Positions 14,201 to 26,800 of a stretch of 64,000 nt of DNA are shown piece after piece. The stretch is taken from contig OX463849.1 of assembly GCA_949825065.1 (NCBI GenBank), positions 28,198,043 to 28,262,042 on the forward strand, in the 5' to 3' direction. Position 1 is the stretch's first letter, and each line of letters begins with the position of its first letter. The notes below the pieces were generated by a model, which did no database searches, was not told the DNA's origin, and worked only from the letters and a program-made list of their open reading frames with translations. The DNA is from Odontocerum albicorne (Eukaryota; Arthropoda; Insecta; Trichoptera; Odontoceridae). Both the position numbers and the translations under genes were made by a program.

Positions 14201-17200
14201 TATTACTTATTGTCTCAATATTTTGTTTGCATTGTATTTGTTTATTTAACACTTTCATGGAAATGTATTAGGCTGAATCTTCATTTTGGAGCAATTTCTT
14301 ACAATCAACCAGATTTTATAGATATCCATGATTATGTTAAATGCTTACTCATAATGAATAAAAAGTAATATTTGATAACAATCAAATATCAAAAATCAAA
14401 ATCAATAACAAATCTCAAGGAAAATAGTTATACCGATGGGAATCATACAGAAGTTAGGGTCAAAGAATATTTTGAGATGAATAATGAAAATTTTATTTTC
14501 CATGCATATTTGATACTGACAACAGCTTAGATTGTTCAACACTCCGAAGAGGGGTGAAAAAACGTGAAGATTTCTTCATTGTCTTATTTCAAGCCATTGA
14601 AGTCTGACAGCATATTTGGATATACAATTGTACCATTTTTAAATACTACAAGATATAAATTTAACATCAAAGATGTGAAATAAATATATATTGAAGTAAT
14701 TATTTTCATTTTTATCTCAAAATGATGGATATAAATTGAAACTGAAAGAAGACTTCAGCCAGCAGTGGTTTCGGATCAATAAAGTATACATAGAGTAAGT
14801 TCATCAAAGGATACACATGCTAGAAGTTGAGAAAAGAAACAGAGGCAACATTAAGATGTGACAACAAAAAGTCGATCCACCAGGAATGTAGATTTGATAA
14901 AACGCAGGTAAGTCCAAATCCTAGCACTCCATGTCAATCTGCGTTAGACCGAGATTGAATCTCATTATCGTAACACCAGTGTACGACGGGTGTCCGATTC
15001 CCTTATGAGTGATAAAACAGCGCAGCTCTTGGTCATCTACCAAATGACATCTCAACATATAGCCAAAGCATCTCACCCGTATTGTGGTGGTTATAGACTG
15101 TTGCTCTGTTCGAAGACGGACCAAATATGTGATAAATATCATCTGGTATATATGATCAATAATTTTTAAAAAAGGCCTAACGAATATTAAAAATAAATCG
15201 TTACTCATAAAACTTATTTAAGAGACATGGTGATTCAAAAGTTCCAAGTAAAAATACATTGATTTCCTCAACCACAAGTATTTCTCGTTCAAACTTAATT
15301 AGAAAGTAAATCTTGTTTGTGGTGTGATCAATTTGAAATTCACCACTTGTTTCAAAATATCTTTGATATTAGAATTTTTTAGTGAAAAGAAAAGCATTGC
15401 AAGATTAGATTTATTGAAAGTAGTTATCAAAAAACAGAGTGAAAAAAAATCCAAATACCTAAAAGACATGGAAATTTTTTATACTAAGAAGATAAAGGTG
15501 AAAATCAAATAAAGAAAAGTATAAGAACCAGAGACAGAAAAAATACATTTCTTGACCAGAGACAGAAAAATCAAAAACAATTAAGTTTCCCTCAAAAGAA
15601 ATTTTAAAATTCTTTCGTAATTTTAAAAATATAGAATTATTTATGTATAATATTTTTGATTGACTGGCAATAATACCGATGTATTTAAAAAATTGCCAGC
15701 ATTCATTTTATGAAATAATTTTAGTTATGATTCAGTTTATAAACTATAGATAATTTTGACAGATTTTTTTGAAATTCAATTTAAAGATATTTTTAATTGT
15801 TTCTTATTATGTTTCTTTATTTACAGGTGTCACTGACATGGATTTTATATATATTTTATTTGTTAATTTTAAAACATTTATTTTTACACACATTTACATT
15901 AGATAACAATATAAAATATGTAAGTTAAGCAATATACTTCCATATCTGTAGTAAAATAGATTGTTAAGGATTTGATTAAAATTTACACGAGTATGCTCAA
16001 GAGATGTGTGCAATAAGTCTTACAATATTTTTGTGGGGTGATTTTGAAATACATGAAATGTTTGAAATGTACAGTTGAAATTATATATAAAGTGCTTATT
16101 TTTAATTGTTAGACCAATATATCTAGAAAATAATTGAATATTATCAAAGAAATGTTTTAAACCTTTTTTTAGAATTATGACTGAAGTTTCTAAAGATATC
16201 ATAATTTCCAGCACTTAATTTCTTCATTGCTGAGCATAGACTATAGAGTTGTCAATCTTAACACTGGCATATACTCCTTCAAATAAATTAATGGGTGACT
16301 GCAACTTCCCAAGATATATTGATCCACAATCTACTCCTAATAGTCCTTTGAAGTAAACTTTTTTCTCTACCTGAAGGAAATGAGTGCATTTGTTATATGG
16401 CTAGTATATTTGAATGTCTTAGACTTTCTGTACAAAGAATATGAAGTATTTCTCTTGATAAAGTCGGCACCTACTTACAATAAAAAGTGAGAGGGTCTGT
16501 GAATAAATTGTGTGAAAGTTGAATATCTTCAATCTGGTTAGTCATCTCAGGTTCAGCACTATAAATATTTAAAGATAAAAAAGCGATAGATGAAATATTG
16601 TTAAACTAATGAAAGAGACCTTACAATGGAATTACAAATCTTCTACAGACTAAGTAATAAAACTTCAGGGGAGGGGGTTTATAAAATATATATTTTTTAC
16701 CTATCGACGTAGCAAAATGCTATTTTTCTGTGCTGAAAGAAATTAAGTGCAATTCTACGATGTCCAATAATTATGTTACTTTCTCCTACAGGGTCAATCA
16801 TTTAAAAAGCTTGGATTACTAAGCAATTCATCAAAATTAACTAAAGGTTTGTTCTGCCCTCAATTCACAAAAAGTCAATATTTACTATATAGCACTAGTA
16901 ACCTGTTGGATGTGATTGTGGTGATTCTCTATTATGCATTTCATTTTTATTAGTACCTTTATCAACTAAACTATTTTATGCTTTCATATATCATCATTTG
17001 TGAAATTAATATATAATTTATGTACATTTATTTGTAAAGGTTGAAAAACATTTATCTCTTCTCGTTTAGTTACAGAATAATTTCAAATCAATTTTCACAA
17101 TTGCTGGTCAAGATTCTAAATTAACCTTTTCTTTACTCAAGTATTTGAAATATATATGCTAAAAAATACTTTATTTAACACTAAAAAATATCCTACAGTG

Positions 17201-17812
17201 TTAACAGGATATGTATCATAGACACAAATTTGGGATACAATTGATAACTCAGGTATCTACATTTATGCATATTTCCCACAACACAAGTCCCACGACACGA
17301 GCCCAAGGACTGTCATGATAGTGAAAATATTAATAATCTGTAATTTGCGTTATATCGTAACGCTTTTGAGGTAAAAAGCGTGACGAAACAAGACTATAAG
17401 TATTTATTTTAATATTAACATATTCTGTATATTTTCATTTATTCGCATGATCAAAAATTTTAAAATCACAGAATGTATTATAGTAAAAAAAAATTGTTTA
17501 AATAGATTTATTGCATAAGAGATATTTTTTTAGTATTTTCAAACTTTACTTAAATTAGATTACGGTTTGATATGTGATTTATGTATGTCGAAATGAAAAT
17601 GAATAACAAAAGAGTAGGTGGACCTTGTCTTATTAAGTCTGTGTTTCCTAAACTGAATCTGTCAGTGTTGCTATACGGTGGCCGCTGCATATTTTGATCA
17701 CGCCAACTAAATAATCAACTTAAATATGTTCTCAATGTGAATCACATATTAAACTATTGAACAAATAGAATAATAAAAAAATACCCTTGAATTCATAATC
17801 GATATTTAAAAA

Positions 17813-17884
<72 letters not shown>

Positions 17885-20800
17885 AAGGCAGGTTTTTTCA
17901 AAGTTTTTTTTATACTTTTCAGAAAATGACGAAATTGCAAGATTTTATATACAGATTTCTCAGCAAGCTCTAATCAGGTAACTGACAATATATTTTATAT
18001 TTCATATTCAATATATGATTTTATTGCAGTTAAATTCATTGTAACAAAACAAAATTTTAAATCTTAATTAATAGAAGACTTGATAAAGATGGACTAATGA
18101 ATTACAATATGCTTTGGGTTTATTCATTTTTTAATAAAAGAGATGATAAAACATTTAATTTTTTTATAATAACTTAAAATAAATAAAAATAAAAGTGTTA
18201 CCATTAGGAATATTGCTTACTGAGAAATACAAAGATTTAATGCAACAAACATGTTTTTCATTGAATATACAAGTATTACGAGTATTAAACTGTCCTATTC
18301 TTTGATATTTTGAATTATATTTGAAAATTATGAAGGATTAATATTTTTTAGTACAATGGTCGTTTTTATTCCCCGCAGTTAAATTTAAAAAGTGATTAAA
18401 ATCTTCATTTATATTTCAAATTTTGTGAAATTAAAAAAAATATATTTCTATGTACCTACACTCCGTGTATTTATTTTTAGATATTTTCAAGAAATCTGCC
18501 ATATTATAAAACGACTTTATTAATTTGCACTCAATGGTAAAAATAATAGAAAATATTAATATTAAATATGTAAGAGTTGCAATAAGAATCAAATTGTATT
18601 TTCAATACTCAACCTATGAAAGTTTCACACTTTCGTTTACTCATTTAAGATTTTGACAAACTATTTTGTATTAGCTGTTCACACTTGTCGATATACGAGT
18701 ATATACAATATGAAATAGTTGATATTCATAATGTGAATAGGGTTATATAATGTCAGAAGGTTTTATATTATTGAGTGTAATGCGGTGATGGTAATATGCG
18801 GCGGTCACAATGTGAGTGGATCAACATACGTGTGGCATATGCACGAGCACCCCCCCTACAGAGTGAATCTCCGGGATGGGCAGCGGCAGGGGCAGTGGCA
18901 GCGGCAGGGACAAGGGGAGGGCCATCATGTCCGAGGCGCCCCTCCCCTCCCCCGGGCTCTTCCTCGCCTGTGGGCCATCGCCGCCCGTCTCCTCGAGTGG
19001 CGGCTAAACACACGCACGCAATGCTCACTCCAACATATCTCTCCAACTAACCTCAACATCTCTAGCCAGAATCACCAGATGCCACATACATTACTACAAT
19101 CCTATAACTTTATTTTGTGTAACAAAATCCTTTTATTTCATAAAAAATTTAATGTTAAAATAACTAATTTCAAACTATGTTGATAAACTTGTATACATCA
19201 CTGGCTTATAGTTAAATTAACTTATTAAAGATTATATAAAAGTTAGCAACATTTTAAATTTATTGCATAAATTACTATTCTTACTTTGGTGTGTTAAAAA
19301 ATCTACAGAAATCTTCATTTTCTATTGTAGTTTTAAAAAAAAAGCAACTTTATTTTATAAAAGATGACTTCCTTGGAGTGAGGTATGTTAGTATATTTTT
19401 AAAATTATTTTCACAGATTTCATTTATTTTAGTTCAAGAAGGTATGTTTAATAAAAAAACATATTTATTTATAACATCTGGCAACCCTTATTACAGCTAA
19501 CCTCAAAATAGAAATTAATGAATAATTAAACACGCACAAAAATAAATTTGTGTCGAGACTTAAGATGTGTCACTTTATTGCCATAATTAAAAAATCTATG
19601 CCCCTTCACTTAGATAGAAATATCTTAATTGATCTCTCTAAACTGAGTTATTCTGGTTCTACCATATATTTATTTTTTTAACTGTTATCCTGGCTTGATT
19701 AGAAAAAAAGAATGTGTAAAAAACAGAATTCATAAAAAGACACATGCTCAAGATGAAAAATGGATAATGCATTATTGCCGAGGCATGAGCATTTTGATGT
19801 GAAGTGGATCTAAAATTATATTCCTTGATACCAAGAATTGGAAAATTGTCAGTTTTGGCTTTCAAACTAAAATGGTCTTCAGAAATTTATAAGTGGGCCT
19901 GTATTAAATAAATCAATTAAACTTTCAATAGTGATCTGTTTATATCATAAACACAGAAATAAATTCTCTTGTTATTAACTTATTGGAAAAAATTTGATAC
20001 TATTTCAATCTCCCATTTTCCCCACTCGTGTGAAACAGGCTTTTCAAAAATGGCTAGAACTTAAGTAAATAAGCCACAATGCACTTACCATCCTGTGTTA
20101 TTAATTGTTTGTTATGTTGTATTATATTTAGCTTTTATTATACACAGTACAAACTGGCGGGTTTATTGCCAATTTTTATAATTAACCAGAAGCATAGTAA
20201 AGTGCCTTGAAGTTCAAACTGAAAATGAACCCTTTATAAATTTTTTGAGTACCAACGGGAATCAAACCTGTATCCCTCGAGTTGTAAGATAATCATGTTA
20301 CAAACTAGGCCACAGAGACCAAATATTCTTAATATATGTCCAAACATAAGACACAGCATTGCCACTACCAATGGTGCAGTGAAAAGCCGATGTGTTATTC
20401 ATTATTGACCTCCTGAATTTATACAGAGCTTATTCCATCTGGATTTACTTAGTGGTGGTTATTAGCAGCCTCTTATAACAACAACAAAACACATCTGTAG
20501 TAGGTCATCATTCTTATTAGCAAATCACAGATAACAATCACTGCATCAGCAATCGGAAAACTCTTTTTCACCAGAGTGGGACCCGTTTTATTGGGAACCT
20601 TCACAACCTGAAACTTCTGAGTGAAAAACATGAGTTCTACCAACAAGGTCATTTTTGATACTACAAAAACGAATTAGTGCAAGGTATACTTTCATATGCC
20701 AAAAAACTTATTTTCTTTGTGGTTAGTAGAGTCTCGTACAAAGATAATAGTTGTATCAATGCTTTAGTGGTTGACTAAAAATACTTCTCACTGCATTCAA

Positions 20801-23800
20801 CAATCTGACATTTATTGAAGGGTCTTTTTTTAGTAGCAGGTATAACAAAACAGCACTATGAAAGTTCACTTGTATTATATTTTATTTCATGACACCAAAT
20901 TTAAACTATTGCTAGTAATTTAGGGCTTTATGCACACTGTTATGCCTTGACAACAATTATCTTTTTTTAACACAAAAGTATGCTCATTCTCATCTCCAAC
21001 AATATATATTATGTGTTATGCAAAGACATATTTGGCTATGAAATATTTTGATGAGACATCAGTGATTTCAATGTATGTATATGAGGCTCATACAGATATC
21101 ATAACTAACAGAAAGTTTAAATATAGAAACATTGAACTGATGGAAACCTTTAGACTATTCAAACCATAATAAGTGAGCAATTATTATATTTTATTAAAAT
21201 TCTTTTTCACAATTAATGCTCAAATTAGGAGTTTCATCAACTTATGAAGGAAAGACGTTTCAAATTTCACTCACTCAGACACAAAGTTGATCAATTGATC
21301 CCAAATAAAAAATAAAAGGTGATGTTTTTAAATGAAATTATTATGTTATTACGTATTGTAACTAAAATGGCCTTGTAAAATTTGTTTTCCATTATATTTG
21401 GATGAGATGTGATAAAAGCAGTGTGTGTTTTAAATAATCAATTGTATTCTAGTCTTGAGGTATATGAAATTTATTGAACATTAATTTACATTTAAATATT
21501 GTAAATATATTGATTTTACTTGACAAATACTAATTCAATATAGAAAAGTTTCAATTTTGATTCAAGTAATCCTTTTAATTTATTCAGAAATTTCGATATT
21601 TTTTAATTTACATTCTAAAGTCAACCATTTTGATTTAATTCTGAGTCAACAATTGTTTCTCAAATCTTCGTAAGAAAGTGAATTTACCCTTAATTCAGTT
21701 AAATTATTAGTACAAAAAATATTCCAGTATAATGAAATATACAGCTTAAAACAAGATTTAATAAAATGACCATTGGTTTTAGCAAATAATTGTAGTGCAT
21801 GCTTTTAAATAATGCACTACCAACAATGCACATCATTCTAAGTGTGGCTGTAAAGTAGAATTCTTACTATGTTTTATATAGCTGCTTAAGTAAAGTAGTA
21901 TTCTATGTTAGATTGATGAGTAGCTGCTACAGTGCTGCTCTTTCAAAGTAGCTTTAATACAAATTTAAATATGTTTCTTACCATTTTGATTGATTAAAAC
22001 AGTGTCAAATAATATAATATTAAATGGAATTTTTTGAATATTTTTTATTAATAACAAACCAAAATAAATCATCAAAAATAATATTTCATATCAAAAAAGG
22101 TGCAGGTACTATGTACCATTGTATACTGTGATAACAAAAGCAATAATAATAACCATTATAATTAAAAAATGGCAACATTTAAAAGGCTTTTTACTATTGT
22201 ATTATGAAGTTAAGTATTTGTCAGATAATTAGGTAAATGATCTGTAATTGATCTAACAGTTATAATGGTAATTATATAGCAAATGTCGGTTTGAATAGCG
22301 CTATCAGACAGTTTTCCATCACATATACATGCTGTGGTAGCATAATATTGCTTGTCCAGTAATTGCAATCATAGACATGCACACACTTCAGTCAACATCG
22401 AAATATTTTAATGGTTGAAAACTCCCGCATTACCATAGATATTCTTCTTCTTTGAATAATGGCCGTGAACTCTTATATATGAAGGAGTATACGCCAGTGT
22501 CAAGTGATGAACCATAGATATTGATTGGGTGGCAGTAGATTACCGCAACAATATCTATGATTATGCAGGATGGCACATAAAAATATATTTGAATATTTAC
22601 TGACAAATTATATTGTAAAATTAAAAAATATCACCATTTAGAAATATTTTGACTATATAAAGATTTTTTAATTGAAATGTAAATATTTTTACTGAAATAC
22701 ATTTTATAAAATAGAAATATTTACTATGCTGAAAAAAACTTTTATTGAAAAAGTGAAATAAGAATTGAAGCATTTAAAATGCAACTAACAGGGTTGAAAT
22801 TTGAAGGGATAAATTCTTTGCGAATAAATTTCCGCATCAAATTAGAAATGTCCTTTAGATAGAAAAAAGAACAGCCAAGGCAGATCAATGAATATAGAGT
22901 GAAGGTGGTCAAATTTAATATCAATGTATAGAATGGTGAGGTCTACAAAAGATGGTTAGATAAAAATTTATCACAAGCTAATAAGAAACTGTAGAGCTAG
23001 GATATATAAAGTCCTAACTAGAAGATGGAGATACAATTCAATTAATTTAGACGAAGAAAACTGGAAATCTACTTTAATTCTGATGATTGCGTTAAAATAA
23101 CAGCTTGTGACATTGTTTGGATTTCTTTTAACTATGTAATTCTCATATTTCAAATGATCCGTTTTTTAATAAAAGATGTTATTTAGTAGGTCTGTAAATA
23201 TGAAACCGGAATTTGCTCATAGATGGCTCTAGTTGTCAATGTAGTGACAGTCAAATCGTGTCATTCGCACCTTTTTCTTGTGTTTACATTTGTCAAAGAC
23301 AGCATTGATTTTCTGTTACCATTTGAAGAAAACTGCTGCAGAATCGCATTGAATGCTTTTTGAAGCTTACGATGATCATGCTCTTTGTTAAAAAATTCAA
23401 AAGTGGCGATTATGACGTGACAAACTAAGAACGTGGAAGACCACCGAGAAAGTTTGAAGATGCCGAATTGCAAGCATTGTTGGATGAGGATGACGCTCAA
23501 ACGCAACAACAACTCGTGGATCAATTAAATGTGACAAGAGAAGCCGTCTCCATATGTTTGAAAGCCATGGGAAAGATCCAGAAGGTGGGAAAATGGGTTC
23601 CACATGAACTGCATGAAAGACAGCAGGAAAACTGAAAAACCACTTGCGAAATGCTGTTGCCAGGTACAACAAATTATGGATTTGAACCAAGCATTGCGTG
23701 AAAAACGACCAGAATATCAAAAGAGGCAACACATAGTGATTTTGCTTCATGATAATGCACCATCACACACAGAAAAACCGGTCAAGGAAACGACTGAGGC

Positions 23801-26800
23801 GTTTAGTTGGCAAATACTTTCGCATGCGGCTTACTCACCAGACTTGGCTCCATCCGATTACTACTTATTTGCATCGATGGGGCACACACTTGCTGAGCAG
23901 TGCTTAACTTTTTACGAAAATGGCTCCATGATTGGTTTGCCTCAAAATAGCAACAGTTTTTTTGGTGTGGCATCCACAAATTGCCAGAGAGATGGGAAAA
24001 ATGTGTAGCTAGCGATGGGTAATACTTTAAATAAAATATATTTTACCATTTTCATACAATAAAGGTGTATTTTCTATTAAAAAATCCGGTTTCATATTTA
24101 CAGACCTGATACATGAATTAAAACCTCACATTTGAAAAAAAATAAGGTTAATATTAAAGGACAAGAAGCAAACAGAAAATGTTTATGTTTAGCGTGCATA
24201 TTATAAATGATAGCGATTTGATCTATGTCACACATTTAAATTTAAATGCTAAACATAGCTATATGAAAAAAATGCAATAAGATTTGATGACTCCTCATTT
24301 TTGATAGTTGATGTAATTATACTGTAAGTCTTTTCGGCGTAAATATTTCTAATAAAGAATGTATAACAATAAATAACTTATATTTATACGTTGAAATTGG
24401 AATTATTCTTTGTTAAGTTTGATGTCAGTTAAAATAGTGTAAATATTAAAATATTCACTGATAAGAAAACAATTAAAAAATTGCCACAATTTATTTTTTT
24501 GAATGAATAACAAATGTCTTTTTGAACTAATAACAAATTTTGAGCAAATTCTTAATTGTAACAACTTTTGAAAAATATGTCTATATATTTTGTTCTTCAA
24601 TGCATTTTAGTAAAATTATATTAGGTTGTCATAATATTCAAATGAGAAGCGTAATATATCATAAAAAATAGATTTTATTATATGTGCGAGCAATATGAAC
24701 GAGCCCTTGCCTTGCCTAGTGTTAAGTGACATGCACAGAAACTGAGAAAACAAAACTCTGATCCGTGGCAAAGAGAAGGTATCTCTCACAGCAAGCCATG
24801 TCATAACATCAGTTGTAAAATCACATCCACACATACCAATAATCTTATTGGAGAGTTTATCAAAATATTCATCACAAATTTCACAATTTTTTTAAGTATT
24901 GAAAAAAATTACCTTTTTAAAATCTGGAAGTAAGAGATTTATTAAGTGTTTCATGTCTTTCCTATATCGACTTTCCTATCTCGACACACATCCTTTGCCT
25001 CTTCGATATCTTCATTTTCATTCTCATACAACTTTTATGATTTCTCCGACTCTACGTTTCCTTCTTTTAGAATATCACTTCTTTTATGTATCTCGAATGG
25101 GACTAAATTGTCACCCGGAGGTAAAATACTATCCCATTCAAATCTCTGGGTGGGGGCAACTATCCGAGTGAATCATCGCAAGAGAAACACTGTGAGGAAA
25201 ACAACAAAACATTTCAACTTTGGCACTTGTATTCGCCGAAGTACAACGGCTTACACGCACTAAGGCATCTATAGGGTCTTTCAAATTGAGCGTTTTTTTT
25301 AATTCTTGGATAAAACACAGATGGCGTCGCAAACTTGCCTGGGTCTTATGACATTTGAGAAGTGTAATGTATGGCATTTATAAAAATGGAGTCATATACA
25401 ATATGAAAACACTTTCAAATTGAGAATTATTATATCTATTGTAATCTCCCGAAAAGGTGATGTTAATTGGCCACCAAGATCATGTGATCTGACACCGTTG
25501 AACTATTTTCTCTGGGGTTACGTGAAAAGCTAGGTCCATAAGAATAACCTCCAATCAATTCCTGAACTGAAGGACGAAATTATTCGCGTTATTGGTGAGT
25601 TAGAACCGCAATTATGCCAAAATGTCATCAAAAATGTTGACAAAAGAGTGGACATCTGTGGAGCTGCAAAAGGAGGACATTTGGTGAATATTGTTTTTTG
25701 TGTTTAAATGTCATATATTATACTTCAATGACCAATAAAAAGTCTTTTGAAATCAAAGCAAATTGTGTGTTTTATGCAAGAATAAAAAAAAATTGAATTA
25801 AAAAAACCATTCAATTTGAAAGACCCTTTATTATTCATTTGAAAGGGATTTTTTTCTTATCGAATGCCATTAAATTTTGTAAAATATTGAAATAAATCTT
25901 AAATAATTGCAAAAAATAAATATTAGCTAACAAATTCAGACCGTTTCTTTTTTTAAAATTGAAGAATTTTTCGTTTACTTGTTTCATATTTATTATGAAA
26001 GTAATTAAAACATTGTTCTCGATAAAGATGTTTTCAGCCTACAAAATAAAAAGAAAAAAAATATTTTCCTTTCTATGTAAGCTTTATAAGGGGACATTCA
26101 ATCGCATAATTGTTTTTATCAGGTTATTTTATGATTAACTAAACATCAAGCTATCTGCATCCAACTCTGATTTTAATTTGAATATATTTATTAATACTCT
26201 ATGATTTATTTTCGAATAACACTATAATTTAGTCTGAAATGACATGATATGATTATCTATGACTCAATTCTAAAATCTCAACAAACAGATGATAATTTCT
26301 CATGATAATCACGCAACATATAAAAATTATCTAAAAAAAATCCAATCTCCTGTCTAAAACTCATAGGCAACAACTCTAACTAGTTGACTATCCGATATTA
26401 AAGGGGAGAATCAAAAACCTAATTGAATCTTCAATGTGTGTTGAGATAAGAAAAACTCACATCTGGCGGGTGTGCAGGGGTATCAGGGGCCATCATTTTG
26501 ATGATCTGTACGGCGAGTTGGTGCCACATGACAGCGGCCTCACACGCAGAACAATCTGCAGCCGGGCAGCGGCATTGCGCAGATCTGGCGCTGCCTCTCA
26601 ATGCTCCCAGCATCCGGCCAAGGAGGCGCGTCGCTGAAGACGCCACCCAATTGCTAGAGCTGCCTTCCACCCACTGAAGTTCCATCTATCCATTTCCAAT
26701 GGCAAATTTATTTCATGATGTAACGATTGATTTTTTTTTCAAATATATATAGTATATATTTTATCTTGAAAGGAAATGCACCAAAAATACATGTTTTGAT

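Larger units (their letters stand above)
10305..18829. other. unc79 intron 11 (8.5 kb), no gene seen
   Basis: Very AT-rich. Phase-0 joins on both sides need no further exon. It holds tandem arrays at 11233 and 11905, an AT microsatellite at 17819, SINE-like debris near 11090 and a decayed repeat near 14250. A 95-codon minus-strand frame at 14921-15208 is not recognised and has no splice context. Confidence 0.75.
19004..26460. other. unc79 intron 10 (7.5 kb)
   Basis: AT-rich DNA joining exon 11 to exon 10 in phase 0. Apart from a SINE at 20140, a mariner at 23186 and the repeat cluster at 24950-25828, I see no gene. Confidence 0.75.

Noticed and set aside
14921..15208. Possible small gene of 95 codons in unc79 intron 11
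   Set aside because: No family resemblance, no codon bias against the AT-rich background and no supporting signals.
18768..19046. Gly/Ala-rich minus frame and two plus frames at the GC-rich patch
   Set aside because: They are in other frames of exon 11. Only the PPLEETGG...HMPH frame has valid phase-0 splice sites on both sides.
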